A DNA stretch of 21,371 bases, taken from assembly GCA_000961805.1 (NCBI GenBank), contig LADV01000048.1, positions 1-21,371 of the forward strand, in the 5' to 3' direction. This document shows, in pieces, positions 13,781-21,227 of the stretch (the stretch's first letter is position 1; each line of letters opens with the position of its first letter). Made by a program: the position numbers and the translations under genes. The DNA comes from Peptococcaceae bacterium BRH_c23 (lineage in GTDB: Bacteria > Bacillota_B > Desulfitobacteriia > Desulfitobacteriales > Desulfitobacteriaceae). The notes beneath the pieces are model-generated. The model ran no database searches. It was given only the letters and a program-made list of their open reading frames with translations, and was not told where the DNA came from.

Positions 13781-15901
13781 TTATCTTTTCTTACCCTTTC
13801 CTTTCGATGGAAATTTATCCGTTTCTCCAGGGTTAAGCCAACTATTAAAAAAGTTAGGGTCAATACCAAAATTGTTTAAAGATTCATTGTTTCTATCCGG
13901 TTTTTTATCGTCCTTTTCATCAGTGAAAGATGGATACATTTTTCCAGAGTTAAGCCAGTAATTTGAGGGTATTTTAAATGGAACGACGGGTTTGTTACTC
14001 AAAGCCCGGGAGAGGACTTCCCGGAACACAACAGCCGGCCCTGATCCTCCAGAGATCGTAAGATAGTGCTCCCGGTCAGTTTTGTCATATCCCATCCAAA
14101 TAGCAGCGGTAAGCTCTGGAGTGTAACCGACGAACCAGACATCTTTAACCCCTTTGATACCGGCAAATTCTTTTGTATGTGGAAGCTCTACGGAGCCGGT
14201 TTTCCCGGCTGTTGGGCGACCGAAAGCAGCATTTTTGCCGGTCCCGTTGTCAACGACATTTTTTAACAGAAATGTCATGGTATAGGCGGTGCTTTGATCT
14301 GTGATTTTAACCGCTTCCGGTTTCGCCTGGGTCAGAACATATCCGTCAAATGTTGTAATCTTCGTAATCGCATAAGCTTTGTTCATCACGCCCAAATTCG
14401 CAAAGCCGCTGTAGGCTTGAGCCATTTGCAAGGGAGATACCCCGGTAGAAAGTCCCCCAAGGGCCAGGCTCAAAGTTCGGTCCTCTTTAGTGAGAGGAAC
14501 CCCGGCCCGCTGGGCAAATGCCATACCGGTATCCAGACCGATTTCATTCAGGAGCCAGACTGCAGGGATATTCCAAGAATTCTGAAGGGCTTCCTGCATT
14601 GTGACATAGCCCCGGGTTTGGTAATCCCAGTCCGTAGGTTTATAGCCGTTTAAATTAAGCGGGCCGTCATATAGAATTGAATAAGGGATATATCCTTTTT
14701 CCAGAGCCGGACCATAGACTGACAAGGGTTTAAAGGAGGAACCCGGCTGACGTTTAAGTTGGGTGGCATGGTCAAACCCCCGGAACAAACTTTCTCCCCG
14801 GTAACCGACAAGCCCCCGAATTCCACCGTTATGTTGATCGATGATCGCAATACCGCTTTGCACGATCTGATCAGACTTACCGGGAGGGAAAAAACGGTTG
14901 TCATGATACACATCTTCAGCAGCTTTTTGAACAGCTTGGTCCATCTGAGTATAAATTTGCAGTCCGCTACCCAGGATTTGATCTTCCGTAAAACCATAGC
15001 GGGAGATAGCCTCTTCGATGACGTAATCCACATAGGGAGCATACTTGCCGGAGAGTTCCCCGTCCGGGCCCTTTTTCAAGTTAATCGGTTGGGCCTTAGC
15101 CTTTAGGTATTCAGACTCTGAGATATAAGTTTGTTCTTTCATTAAGGATAGTACTAAATTGCGGCGCTCCAAAGCCTTATCTTTGCTTTTCAAAGGAGAG
15201 TAAATGCTGGGAGCTTTCGGAAGGCTGGCGAGCAGGGCTGCTTCTTCCAGGCTGAGGTCTTGAACGTTTTTGCCAAAATAAAAACGGGCGGCATTTTGAA
15301 TTCCCCAACGACCTTCGCCAAAGTAAATATGATTCAGATAAGACTCAAGAATCTGATTCTTGGTTAAGGTCAATTCGATCTTTAAGGCATAAGCCGCTTC
15401 CTTAAATTTTCGCCTAAGTGTCTTATCAGAAGGCAGAAAGAGATTTTTAGCTAATTGTTGGGTTATTGTGCTTCCCCCCTCTGAAAAATCCCCTGATTTG
15501 AGGTCATGGGCCAAGGCCCGCAGGATTGACCAGACATCAACACCTTTATGTTCATAGAAACGACGGTCTTCGACAGCGATTATTGCCTCACGCATTTGGA
15601 GCGGTACCTTATCAATGGAAACTGGCTCAATTTTGGAAGAGGAAAGCTGGGAAACCTTATTCCCTTTTTGGTCATAGATGAAGGTTGGATGAGCAAGTGG
15701 GCTCTCCAGTTTGCTTACGTCCAGGGAAGCAACCCAGAAAGCGATTCCTCCGGTGGCTAACAGAAATCCGAGCAGTGCAGTAAGGGCAAACCGTCGCCTA
15801 AATTTAGGGTTTTGCCAAAACTTTGAAGTCTTGAGGCGGTCTAGTCTTTTATGTACTGAAGAACGTAAACTTATGAATAAAGATTTTAACTTATCAAGCA
15901 T
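13781..15901 (-). CDS. Class A penicillin-binding protein (transglycosylase-transpeptidase, PBP1A type)
   Basis: A bifunctional peptidoglycan synthase of about 706 residues. A basic cytoplasmic tail precedes one membrane helix (about 38-58). The glycosyltransferase domain has catalytic E111 in VEDRRFYEHKG, GGSTITQQLAKNLF and a RKFKEAAYALKIE segment. The transpeptidase domain has nucleophile S388 (SSFK, S-x-x-K), SWN at 442-444 and KTGS at 567. The C-terminus is charged and lysine-rich (KGKGKKR). The ATG at 15901 is chosen because AGAGGAGGAAGCT precedes it; the GTG at 15919 would place the ribosome site inside the gene. A minus-strand terminator about 50 bases upstream separates it from the receiver gene. 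The YggT gene follows on the same strand. Confidence 0.93.
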   Translation of the reverse strand: MLDKLKSLFISLRSSVHKRLDRLKTSKFWQNPKFRRRFALTALLGFLLATGGIAFWVASLDVSKLESPLAHPTFIYDQKGNKVSQLSSSKIEPVSIDKVPLQMREAIIAVEDRRFYEHKGVDVWSILRALAHDLKSGDFSEGGSTITQQLAKNLFLPSDKTLRRKFKEAAYALKIELTLTKNQILESYLNHIYFGEGRWGIQNAARFYFGKNVQDLSLEEAALLASLPKAPSIYSPLKSKDKALERRNLVLSLMKEQTYISESEYLKAKAQPINLKKGPDGELSGKYAPYVDYVIEEAISRYGFTEDQILGSGLQIYTQMDQAVQKAAEDVYHDNRFFPPGKSDQIVQSGIAIIDQHNGGIRGLVGYRGESLFRGFDHATQLKRQPGSSFKPLSVYGPALEKGYIPYSILYDGPLNLNGYKPTDWDYQTRGYVTMQEALQNSWNIPAVWLLNEIGLDTGMAFAQRAGVPLTKEDRTLSLALGGLSTGVSPLQMAQAYSGFANLGVMNKAYAITKITTFDGYVLTQAKPEAVKITDQSTAYTMTFLLKNVVDNGTGKNAAFGRPTAGKTGSVELPHTKEFAGIKGVKDVWFVGYTPELTAAIWMGYDKTDREHYLTISGGSGPAVVFREVLSRALSNKPVVPFKIPSNYWLNSGKMYPSFTDEKDDKKPDRNNESLNNFGIDPNFFNSWLNPGETDKFPSKGKGKKR

Positions 15902-15951
15902 AGCTTCCTCCTCTTTCACCTGTGATAGTCAGATGTCATTTGAAACCGGGC

Positions 15952-15990
15952 TCAAAGAAAAAGACCATCTGTCTGAGACGGATTGGTCTT
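15952..15990 (-). terminator. Intrinsic terminator after the CheY-like gene (minus strand)
   Basis: On the minus strand, AAGACCAATCCGTC pairs with GACAGATGGTCTT (about 13 bp, one bulge, one G-U pair, 3-base loop), followed by TTTTCTTT. It lies about 100 bases after the receiver gene's stop and just upstream of the penicillin-binding protein gene. Confidence 0.75.
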
Positions 15991-16092
15991 GAGCAAAGCT
16001 ATATATTAAATACGTGAGTAAGCCAAAGTTTAAGGGGGTTAAATTGGTGGCAAGTGAACAGCCGGCTGGCCAGAGTTGGCAAAGAACTGGGA

Positions 16093-16461
16093 TTAACCAG
16101 GAGTAATCACATTATGAATTGCTTCCATTAAGGCGCTCAAATCCAAAGGTTTCTTCAACACCACATGGGCACCGTGACTCTTGGCGATGTCTTCAATGTT
16201 TTCTTTGCCACTGAGCATAATGACCGGGATTTCCCAGGTAGCACTATACTTTTTAAGCATTGTTAACATTTCAATTCCTGTCATCTCGGGCAGCTGGTAA
16301 TCCAACAGGATTAGAGAAGGTTTTTCCGCAAATCCGGCAATCTTTAAGCATTCCCGCCCGTCGGCTGCACTTTTAGTTCTGTAGCCCGATTCACCTAAAA
16401 ATTCTTGTAACATATTCCTGATGGTACATTCGTCATTCACAATTAGGATGTATTCAGCCAC
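16093..16461 (-). CDS. Single-domain response regulator receiver (CheY-like)
   Basis: A 122-residue receiver domain without an output domain. D10/E11 form the acidic pair, D54 (LILLDYQLPEM) is the phospho-acceptor, S84 replaces Thr in the MLSGK switch position, and K104-P105 completes the site. The motif VNDE has Asn before the acidic pair, a mild departure. GGAGGCGG precedes the start, giving MAEYILIV. There is no kinase gene directly beside it; the nearest, at 17103, already has its own regulator, so this is an orphan that may act by protein contact. A 260-base leader and the duplicated module at 16723-16869, with a candidate minus-strand -10, lie upstream. Confidence 0.88.
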   Translation of the reverse strand: MAEYILIVNDECTIRNMLQEFLGESGYRTKSAADGRECLKIAGFAEKPSLILLDYQLPEMTGIEMLTMLKKYSATWEIPVIMLSGKENIEDIAKSHGAHVVLKKPLDLSALMEAIHNVITPG

Positions 16462-16722
16462 TAAAAGACCGCCTCCATTACTTCAGTGCACTTTTCTGCC
16501 TAGGTCGAAGCTTAAGTAACACTGTTTATATCAATACCTAACTAAAACATGTAATCGCAACTGTCATTCCCAATAGGATTACCGATAAAGATAAAACTTG
16601 TCATTAATCTTTTCCTACATCAACCCCATTTAAACTATAATCCTTTGAATCTCGAAGTATGGCCAGAAAGCAATTAAAGTTGCCACCAAACCGGGAACAT
16701 CGACGACAGACCATCCTTCCTT
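16462..16722. other. Leader/intergenic stretch before the CheY-like gene
   Basis: No supported gene. On the minus strand this would be the 5' leader of the receiver mRNA if transcription starts in the module at 16723. One open stretch reads WSVVDVPGLVATLIAFWPYF after GAAAGGAAGG but has no start codon at a usable distance. Confidence 0.4.
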
Positions 16723-16869
16723 TCGAAGCTAATAATACCTGAGAAATATTAAGCAGCTTTTACCAAACCTTGAAAATTTATTTCGTAAATGTTAATGAAT
16801 GTTACAACAAAGCGATCCTGAGACAGACAGAGACATAAAAACACCAACGGCTTTCGAACAATAGTCGAT
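16723..16869 (-). repeat. Intergenic terminator/promoter module, copy A
   Basis: About 147 bp that recurs in diverged form (roughly three quarters identical by eye) at 21072-21227. Shared blocks include TCGAAGC, TTTACCAAAC, AATGTTACAA and GAGACAGACA, and CCAACGG followed by an AATAG-CGAT block. On the minus strand it holds the 3' arm of a terminator, TAACA repeats at 10-base spacing, and a TATTAT -10-like box (16737-16732). The downstream neighbour of both copies is a minus-strand gene (16093 and 20383). Confidence 0.6.
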
Positions 16870-16878
16870 AACCGTTGG
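16837..16878 (-). terminator. Terminator of the regulator-kinase-zinc ribbon operon
   Basis: On the minus strand, CCAACGG (16878-16872) pairs with CCGTTGG (16850-16844), with a further inner TCGA/TCGA pairing, then TGTTTTTATG. It starts 7 bases after the stop codon of the zinc-ribbon gene at 16885. Confidence 0.75.
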
Positions 16879-16884
16879 CATAGT

Positions 16885-17097
16885 TCACAAATAAACGAAT
16901 CTTAACCTCTGACTATGGCGAACCGCAGTTTCAAGAACCTGATCGCCTTTCAGCTGGCAAACTGTCCCGTCTGGATCAATGCGATAAATTTTCAGCTCAC
17001 CACTGTCCTTTGTCCATTCGAGACAGCACTCGTGACAATAGTAACGTTTGCGGCCGATCCGGCCAGTGTCGTGCGCACCGCACAAGGGACAAGTCAA
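16885..17097 (-). CDS. Small zinc-ribbon protein
   Basis: A 70-residue protein: two CxxC knuckles, CPLC near the start and CHEC (within RYYCHECCLEW) about 18 residues later, typical of a zinc ribbon. The remainder is a short beta-rich tail (YRIDPDGTVCQL) and a basic end. I start it at TTG 17097, because GGGAG lies 9 bases upstream. A TTG at 17106 would sit directly on that ribosome site. It is the last gene of the operon with the kinase at 17103 (5-base gap) and is followed at once by the terminator. Its function is unknown; it may bind nucleic acid or modulate the kinase pathway. Confidence 0.72.
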   Translation of the reverse strand: MTCPLCGAHDTGRIGRKRYYCHECCLEWTKDSGELKIYRIDPDGTVCQLKGDQVLETAVRHSQRLRFVYL

Positions 17098-17102
17098 TGC
17101 TA

Positions 17103-18704
17103 TCAACTCCCTAATAACTTGTGTTTAGTCCGATAGGATATATCAAAAGATGGAAAGCTTATGTAAAAAGTTGTCCCCTTCCCTAACTGGCTTGCCACAT
17201 CTATGTTGCCGCCTTGTAACTGAACCAGTTTTTTCACAATTACCAGCCCCAGACCACTCCCTTTTTCCTGCATGTGATCAGCACGTTGATTCTTGATCCG
17301 GTAAAACCTTTTCCAAATGTGCGGCAAATCCTCGGGCGATATGCCAATACCATTATCCTCAATGCACAGTTCCACTTTACCTTGTCGGGTCTCTACGCCA
17401 ACCTTGATGGTGCCGTTCTCAGTAGCCCTGGTCGCATTCTTCAGTAGATTCCTGATAACCTGTTCCATCCGGTCAGCGTCCCCGAGCACGATGGCTTTTT
17501 CTGTTTTTTGGTCCAACAGGATCGAGGTATTCGTGCGCTTGGCCAGAGGCTCCATGGACATGGCCACACCGTGGGCCAAGGCGTTCAAGTCTACAGGTAG
17601 TTTTTCAACCGTTAGATTGCCGCTTTCCAGACGGCTTAATTCCAAGATGTCATCTATCAGCCTGCTGATATGAACCGTTTGCGTGTAAATCGTGTCTAAA
17701 TACCTCTCCTGTATTGCCTCATCTTGCACAATACCATCGCGGATGGCCTCGACAAAGCCTTGCACAGCAGTCAGCGGGGTACGTAACTCATGCGATATCT
17801 CCGCAAATAAACGGGCTCTTTCTTCTTCCATCCTGCGACTTTCGGTCTGTACCTTCTGCAGTCTTTCCGCCAATTTGTTAAGCTGGCCGCCGAGGTCGTT
17901 GATTTCATCCAGAGGCTGGTCCTTATCGCTCAACACATAACTCCCTCTGCTGATCTCTGCCACTGTGGTAGTCAAACGGGAAATTGGCCTGGAAATGTAC
18001 ATAGCCAGGTAAACGGAAATGAAAATAATAATCAGCAGGATGACCATTCCCCCGATAATCATGTACAAACGCATTTTGCTTAAAGCAAGGTCGAGATTAA
18101 ATGATTTCTTTTCCAGCAGGATACCGTTTTTAATGGCATCCTTGTTGTTCCCCATGGGCACAACTGCAGCAAAGATGGGCTGATCGGTATCAGTATCCAC
18201 TGTCTGGGTCGTCGCAATTGGACTTTTTTTGAGTATATCGATGTATTTTTCTTCTATCTTGCTACCGGGCACCATTTCCTGCTCTGCCGAGGTGGCCGTA
18301 ATCTTTCCTTCCATGTCAAAGATCGTAATCTTAGCGTCAAAGATATCAGCCAGATATTTCAAGAAGTCCTGTTGTGCCTGGACCTGAGTGCTTGTTCGCT
18401 TGTCAGGTGGAATACTCCACGCGCTGTCCGTCTGCTGGAGTAAGGCAAAGTTTACTCGTTTGGCCTCACGTAACAATTCCTGTTGGACCTGATCATAGCT
18501 TACCTGCTTTACCACAAAGCTGGAAAATATCATCAGGCCAATCAGAGCGATAACAAAGGCCGTTATATTGGTAAACAAAATCCTTGTGTAAAGATTTTTG
18601 TTGAATTGTTCCTGTAGTAAGCGTTTACTAATAAGCCAGAACCGACGTAGGGCACGGATTACCAACTGAAGTTTTTCCCTGCCCTGCTGTAGATAAGTAT
18701 TCAC
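17103..18704 (-). CDS. Sensor histidine kinase, PhoR/ResE/WalK-like
   Basis: A 533-residue membrane kinase. Helix 1 is at about 41-65, an extracytoplasmic PAS-like sensor of about 145 residues follows, helix 2 is at about 213-238, and HAMP at about 236-288. HisKA has H305 in EISHELRTPLTAVQGF. The HATPase domain has N-box NLLKNATRA, G1 DNGIGISPEDLPHIWKRFYR and G2 GSGLGLVIVKKL. The GTG at 18704 overlaps the regulator's TGA by 4 bases (GTGA), with GGGGGAGAG about 10 bases upstream. This is translational coupling and the likely true start; an in-frame ATG at 18758 lies inside the regulator gene. It should phosphorylate the regulator at 18701. The signal is unknown. Confidence 0.92.
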   Translation of the reverse strand: MNTYLQQGREKLQLVIRALRRFWLISKRLLQEQFNKNLYTRILFTNITAFVIALIGLMIFSSFVVKQVSYDQVQQELLREAKRVNFALLQQTDSAWSIPPDKRTSTQVQAQQDFLKYLADIFDAKITIFDMEGKITATSAEQEMVPGSKIEEKYIDILKKSPIATTQTVDTDTDQPIFAAVVPMGNNKDAIKNGILLEKKSFNLDLALSKMRLYMIIGGMVILLIIIFISVYLAMYISRPISRLTTTVAEISRGSYVLSDKDQPLDEINDLGGQLNKLAERLQKVQTESRRMEEERARLFAEISHELRTPLTAVQGFVEAIRDGIVQDEAIQERYLDTIYTQTVHISRLIDDILELSRLESGNLTVEKLPVDLNALAHGVAMSMEPLAKRTNTSILLDQKTEKAIVLGDADRMEQVIRNLLKNATRATENGTIKVGVETRQGKVELCIEDNGIGISPEDLPHIWKRFYRIKNQRADHMQEKGSGLGLVIVKKLVQLQGGNIDVASQLGKGTTFYISFPSFDISYRTKHKLLGS

Positions 18705-19411
18705 GGCGTGGTCTCTCCCCCTTTGGCAGGAGGTGTAAATTGGTATCCCACACCCCATACAGTTGTCAAGTATTCAAACGGCAAAGGTGCCAGCTTGGTC
18801 CTCAGCCTGCGAATGTGGACATCTATCGTACGCTCATCACCGAAGAAATCATATCCCCAGACAGCCGCCAGCAGCTCCTCTCTGCTGAAAACCCGGCGAG
18901 GATTCTGGGCCAGGTAATAGAGCAAATCGTATTCTCTGGGAGTGACTTCTATTTCTTGACTATCAATCAAAACTGTCCTGGAATCGGCGAAGATTTCCAG
19001 CCCGGGATATTTCAATTTCCAATTCGTCGCTGCATCCACAGGTTGGGTACGGCGCAGTAGCGCTTTGATTCTGGCTACCAGTTCCCGGGGACTGAAAGGT
19101 TTGGAAACGTAGTCATCGGCTCCCATTTCCAGTCCTAAAACACGATCTGCTTCCTCTCCCTTGGCTGTAAGCATGATTATGGGAACCATGCGTACCGCCC
19201 TTAAATTGCGACATAGAGTAAGCCCGTCCTGACCCGGAAGCATGATATCCAGTATTACCACATCAGGATTTTCCCGATCGAATGCGGCTAGAACCAAGTC
19301 ACCGTTGCTTACCCCGATGACTTTAAAACCTTCCCTTTCACCATATAACGTGACCAGTTCCAATACGTTTTGGTCGTCGTCAACTATCAAAACTTTACCA
19401 CAATACGCCAT
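18701..19411 (-). CDS. OmpR/PhoB-family response regulator, PhoP/ResD-like
   Basis: A 236-residue regulator. The receiver has D11-D13 in the acidic pocket, phospho-acceptor D55 (VVILDIMLPG), T82 and K104. The winged helix (about 135-228) contains EVTPREYDLLYYL, RVFSREELL, RTIDVHIRRLRTKL and the final TTVWGVGYQF. GAGGGAGGGAGAA precedes the ATG. It is first in a three-gene operon with the kinase and zinc-ribbon protein. The 10-base-spaced TAACA repeats in modules A and B would be natural candidate sites for this type of protein; that link is speculation. Confidence 0.93.
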   Translation of the reverse strand: MAYCGKVLIVDDDQNVLELVTLYGEREGFKVIGVSNGDLVLAAFDRENPDVVILDIMLPGQDGLTLCRNLRAVRMVPIIMLTAKGEEADRVLGLEMGADDYVSKPFSPRELVARIKALLRRTQPVDAATNWKLKYPGLEIFADSRTVLIDSQEIEVTPREYDLLYYLAQNPRRVFSREELLAAVWGYDFFGDERTIDVHIRRLRTKLAPLPFEYLTTVWGVGYQFTPPAKGGETTP

Positions 19412-19535
19412 TTCTCCCTCCCTCAGCGGTATCCTTTTCCATCTATGTATTTGATGGGATGGTACCGATCTTTCCTCTGAATTGTACTAATTGCCTATAA
19501 TTCTGGTTATATTGGCATTTACTATCACGGAGCTA

Positions 19536-19898
19536 TTACCGGAGGAGATCAGCATTTTGATACTGATTTCCTACTATATCACCAATCCCAACATCACTGA
19601 TATTTCGATTTAAAGAGCTTCCTGGTTCAACAAGGTCGAAACTCGCTGTTGATTTATTCCAAATCACTTTGTAAATTGCAGATGAAATTTTAATAAAATC
19701 ACCTTCATAGACATCAGTTCCATTGGCATCATGCAAACCGGTCCACTGTAGCAATTCAAATTTTCCGGCTGGTTCCCACGAACGACCGGGCACACTTACG
19801 GCAAATGGAACCAGAGTTTGTGTATCAAATGTTATAGCTTGTGGCTTAAATATTTTCTGCCTAACCTTGTCCCAAACTCTAAATTTAATTTCCTTCAA
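19536..19898 (-). CDS. YopX family phage-type protein
   Basis: A 120-residue protein with the YopX signature: KEIKFRVWDK at the start, LLQWTGLHDANGTDVYEGDFIKI in the middle and DVGIGDIVGNQYQN near the end. YopX proteins are found in phages and prophage remnants of Firmicutes; their role is unknown. The start is TTG at 19898, with AAAGGAGG 9 bases upstream. No other phage genes are near, so this is probably a stray prophage gene. It is the first plausible gene downstream of a cyclic-di-AMP riboswitch (20121-20233), an odd pairing. The gap to the next minus-strand gene (19411) holds no terminator I can support. Confidence 0.8.
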   Translation of the reverse strand: MKEIKFRVWDKVRQKIFKPQAITFDTQTLVPFAVSVPGRSWEPAGKFELLQWTGLHDANGTDVYEGDFIKISSAIYKVIWNKSTASFDLVEPGSSLNRNISDVGIGDIVGNQYQNADLLR

Positions 19899-20057
19899 TT
19901 TTTGTTACCTCCTTTGTAACTTCCATAATATCTCCAATTAGTTGTACGAAAGGATAATTGACGTTTAAGGGGTTCATCTCAAAAGAGTCAGGCGAGGTTG
20001 GTAAGTCGTCACTAGACCGTTCCGGAGGTTTATAGTTTGTCCTTCTCTCAATAATGC

Positions 20058-20097
20058 GTAAAGGGTCCCACGTTGAACTAGACGTAGGACCCTTTAC
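20058..20097 (-). terminator. Strong hairpin downstream of the riboswitch (expression platform)
   Basis: GTAAAGGGTCC and GGACCCTTTAC form a perfect 11-bp stem, extended after one mismatch by ACGT/ACGT around an 8-base loop. It lies 23 bases after the aptamer on the minus strand. No pure T-run follows (GCATTATT), so the switching mode is uncertain. Confidence 0.6.
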
Positions 20098-20120
20098 AGA
20101 AGATTTTTTCTCTCTGGGAA

Positions 20121-20233
20121 GCGCTTCCGAAGTTAGCTGACAGATTCGGGCTAAAGAGACAGCCCTACCGGCAAAAGCCGGATTCACCCCAAAATGATGG
20201 GTCCCCCGTTTCCACTTGTGCTGAACTCAGCGC
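20121..20233 (-). promoter_or_regulatory. Cyclic-di-AMP riboswitch (ydaO-yuaA family)
   Basis: The minus-strand RNA shows the ydaO landmarks in order: GGGGGACCCA, a small loop, TGGGGTGAATCC, a GCCGGT hairpin, TAGGGCT...AGCCCGAAT, CTGTCAGCTAAC and TTCGGAAGCGC. P1 closes as GCGCT/AGCGC, with the GAG bulge and UUC/GGA pairing seen in the Thermoanaerobacter ydaO structure. These aptamers bind cyclic-di-AMP and usually switch off genes of wall hydrolases or potassium and osmolyte transport. Here the first downstream gene is yopX-like. A 100-codon open frame across 19885-20187 is mostly this RNA and is not treated as a gene. Confidence 0.85.
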
Positions 20234-20276
20234 GTCTTTAACTATTTAGTCGGAACGACTGACAACCTCTATCATT

Positions 20277-20306
20277 ATTATAAGTTGTTAGTTAAGAATA
20301 TGTCAA
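20277..20306 (-). promoter_or_regulatory. Consensus sigma-A promoter of the riboswitch transcript
   Basis: On the minus strand, a perfect TTGACA (20306-20301) and a perfect TATAAT (20282-20277) are 18 bases apart. Transcription would start near 20270, about 37 bases before the aptamer. Confidence 0.8.
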
Positions 20307-20313
20307 CCCTTTG

Positions 20314-20337
20314 GCACTAGGAATATACTTCCTGTGC
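20314..20337 (-). terminator. Hairpin after the secreted acidic protein gene
   Basis: GCAC and GGAA pair with TTCC and GTGC (stem of 8 bp with unpaired bases) between the stop at 20383 and the riboswitch promoter. No T-run follows, so this is a weak candidate. Confidence 0.35.
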
Positions 20338-20382
20338 TAGCTAGGTGTTAAGAATTGGTAGATCGTTATTATGGTAATCCGA

Positions 20383-20913
20383 TTAGTGGGTGAAAGCTGT
20401 TCCAAAAATACTTAACAGATGGTCGTAAATGCTCAGCAATTTATCGTAAGAGGTGAGGAGCTTAGCGTACATTCTATTCACCGTTTGTCCTTCGTCCGTA
20501 GGAGCAGCAGCTTCATTTTCTACCGCTTCCTCTTCCTCCACTGGCGCAGCGGTTTCATTTTCTACCGCTTCCTCTTCGTCCACTGGAGTGGTAGTTCCGC
20601 AATTTATCACCTGGCCATGGTCCGTTGTGGTAGTAGCAGTTTCGCTGTTTGCCACTTGTTCATCGCCGTCAGATATGGCGACTTGTCCACCCATCAGGGG
20701 GATAATCTGCGCTGCAGCTTTATCCAGAATACCTAAGTTGGATAAGGGTAATAGGCCCTCCTGAACTCCCCTTTGCATGGACATACTGGCATTCCTGTCT
20801 GCATTGGGCTGTAATTCATGAGCACTGACAGGCATTAATGTCGCGAAAGTCATAACTGATGTCATCATAGAACCTAAGGCAATCTTTGCTAATTTATCTT
20901 TTGTTATAAACAT
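20383..20913 (-). CDS. Secreted acidic protein with 14-residue tandem repeats, unknown function
   Basis: A 176-residue protein with a signal peptide (KDKLAKIALGSMMTSVMTFA, cleavage near VSA-H at about residue 31). The mature part has a segment that may pack as helix (LLPLSNLGILDKAAAQIIPLMGG). A highly acidic repeat follows: TTPVDEEEAVENE, TAAPVEEEEAVENE, AAAPTDEGQTVNR. The C-terminal helix (MYAKLLTSYDKLLSIYDHLLSIF) also carries an internal SYDKLLSIYDHLL repeat. Its only mature Cys is in INCG. AAGGAGGAAAG precedes the ATG. I recognise no family. It is probably envelope-associated, perhaps cation-binding. Repeat module B, with a candidate promoter, lies upstream, which suggests regulation shared with the CheY-like gene. 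Confidence 0.72.
   Translation of the reverse strand: MFITKDKLAKIALGSMMTSVMTFATLMPVSAHELQPNADRNASMSMQRGVQEGLLPLSNLGILDKAAAQIIPLMGGQVAISDGDEQVANSETATTTTDHGQVINCGTTTPVDEEEAVENETAAPVEEEEAVENEAAAPTDEGQTVNRMYAKLLTSYDKLLSIYDHLLSIFGTAFTH
20503..20586 (-). repeat. 42-bp tandem repeat inside the acidic protein gene
   Basis: Two units of 42 bp encode the APVEEEEAVENE-type repeat. The 33-base cores at 20512-20544 and 20554-20586 differ at a single base, which indicates recent duplication or slippage. Confidence 0.75.
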
Positions 20914-21071
20914 AAATCTTTCCTCCTTGGCTTAATAAGATTTAGGAACACTCTCGTTGTTTCAGCGCAAGAAAACACAATTCTACCTTCGTAAATTTCT
21001 AACATTAAATCATTTTATAGAATTTGCATAGATTATCGCCTCCTCCCTGGAGATTTGAACTACTCCTCCTC

Positions 21072-21227
21072 TCGAAGCCAATTATACTGGAGGCATATTA
21101 AATGGCATTTACCAAACTATGAAATTGTTTTGCGAAAATGTGAATAAATGTTACAAGACAAAGATCATCCCAGAGACAGACATTTGAAGGCATAAGAATG
21201 CCAACGGTTTCCGAAGTAATAGCCGAT
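21072..21227 (-). repeat. Intergenic terminator/promoter module, copy B (truncated)
   Basis: Diverged copy of 16723-16869, lying upstream of the acidic secreted protein gene. It includes TCGAAGC, TTTACCAAAC, AATGTTACAA, GAGACAGACA, CCAACGG and AATAGCCGAT. On the minus strand a perfect TATAAT (21086-21081) lacks a good -35, as expected for an activated promoter. The second arm of the terminator hairpin present in copy A is missing because homology stops at 21227. No gene lies in 20914-21226. Confidence 0.6.

Noticed and set aside
15952..15990. Considered as a plus-strand terminator
   Set aside because: The T-run follows the hairpin only on the minus strand, matching the receiver gene upstream on that strand.
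16600..16722. Small hydrophobic peptide on the minus strand (WSVVDVPGLVATLIAFWPYF)
   Set aside because: No start codon at a suitable distance from the GGAAGG site; may be chance in a leader region.
19885..20187. 100-codon open frame on the minus strand (MNPAFAGRAVSLARI...)
   Set aside because: Its first third is the cyclic-di-AMP aptamer and its middle is the downstream hairpin; no ribosome site precedes it and it resembles no protein.
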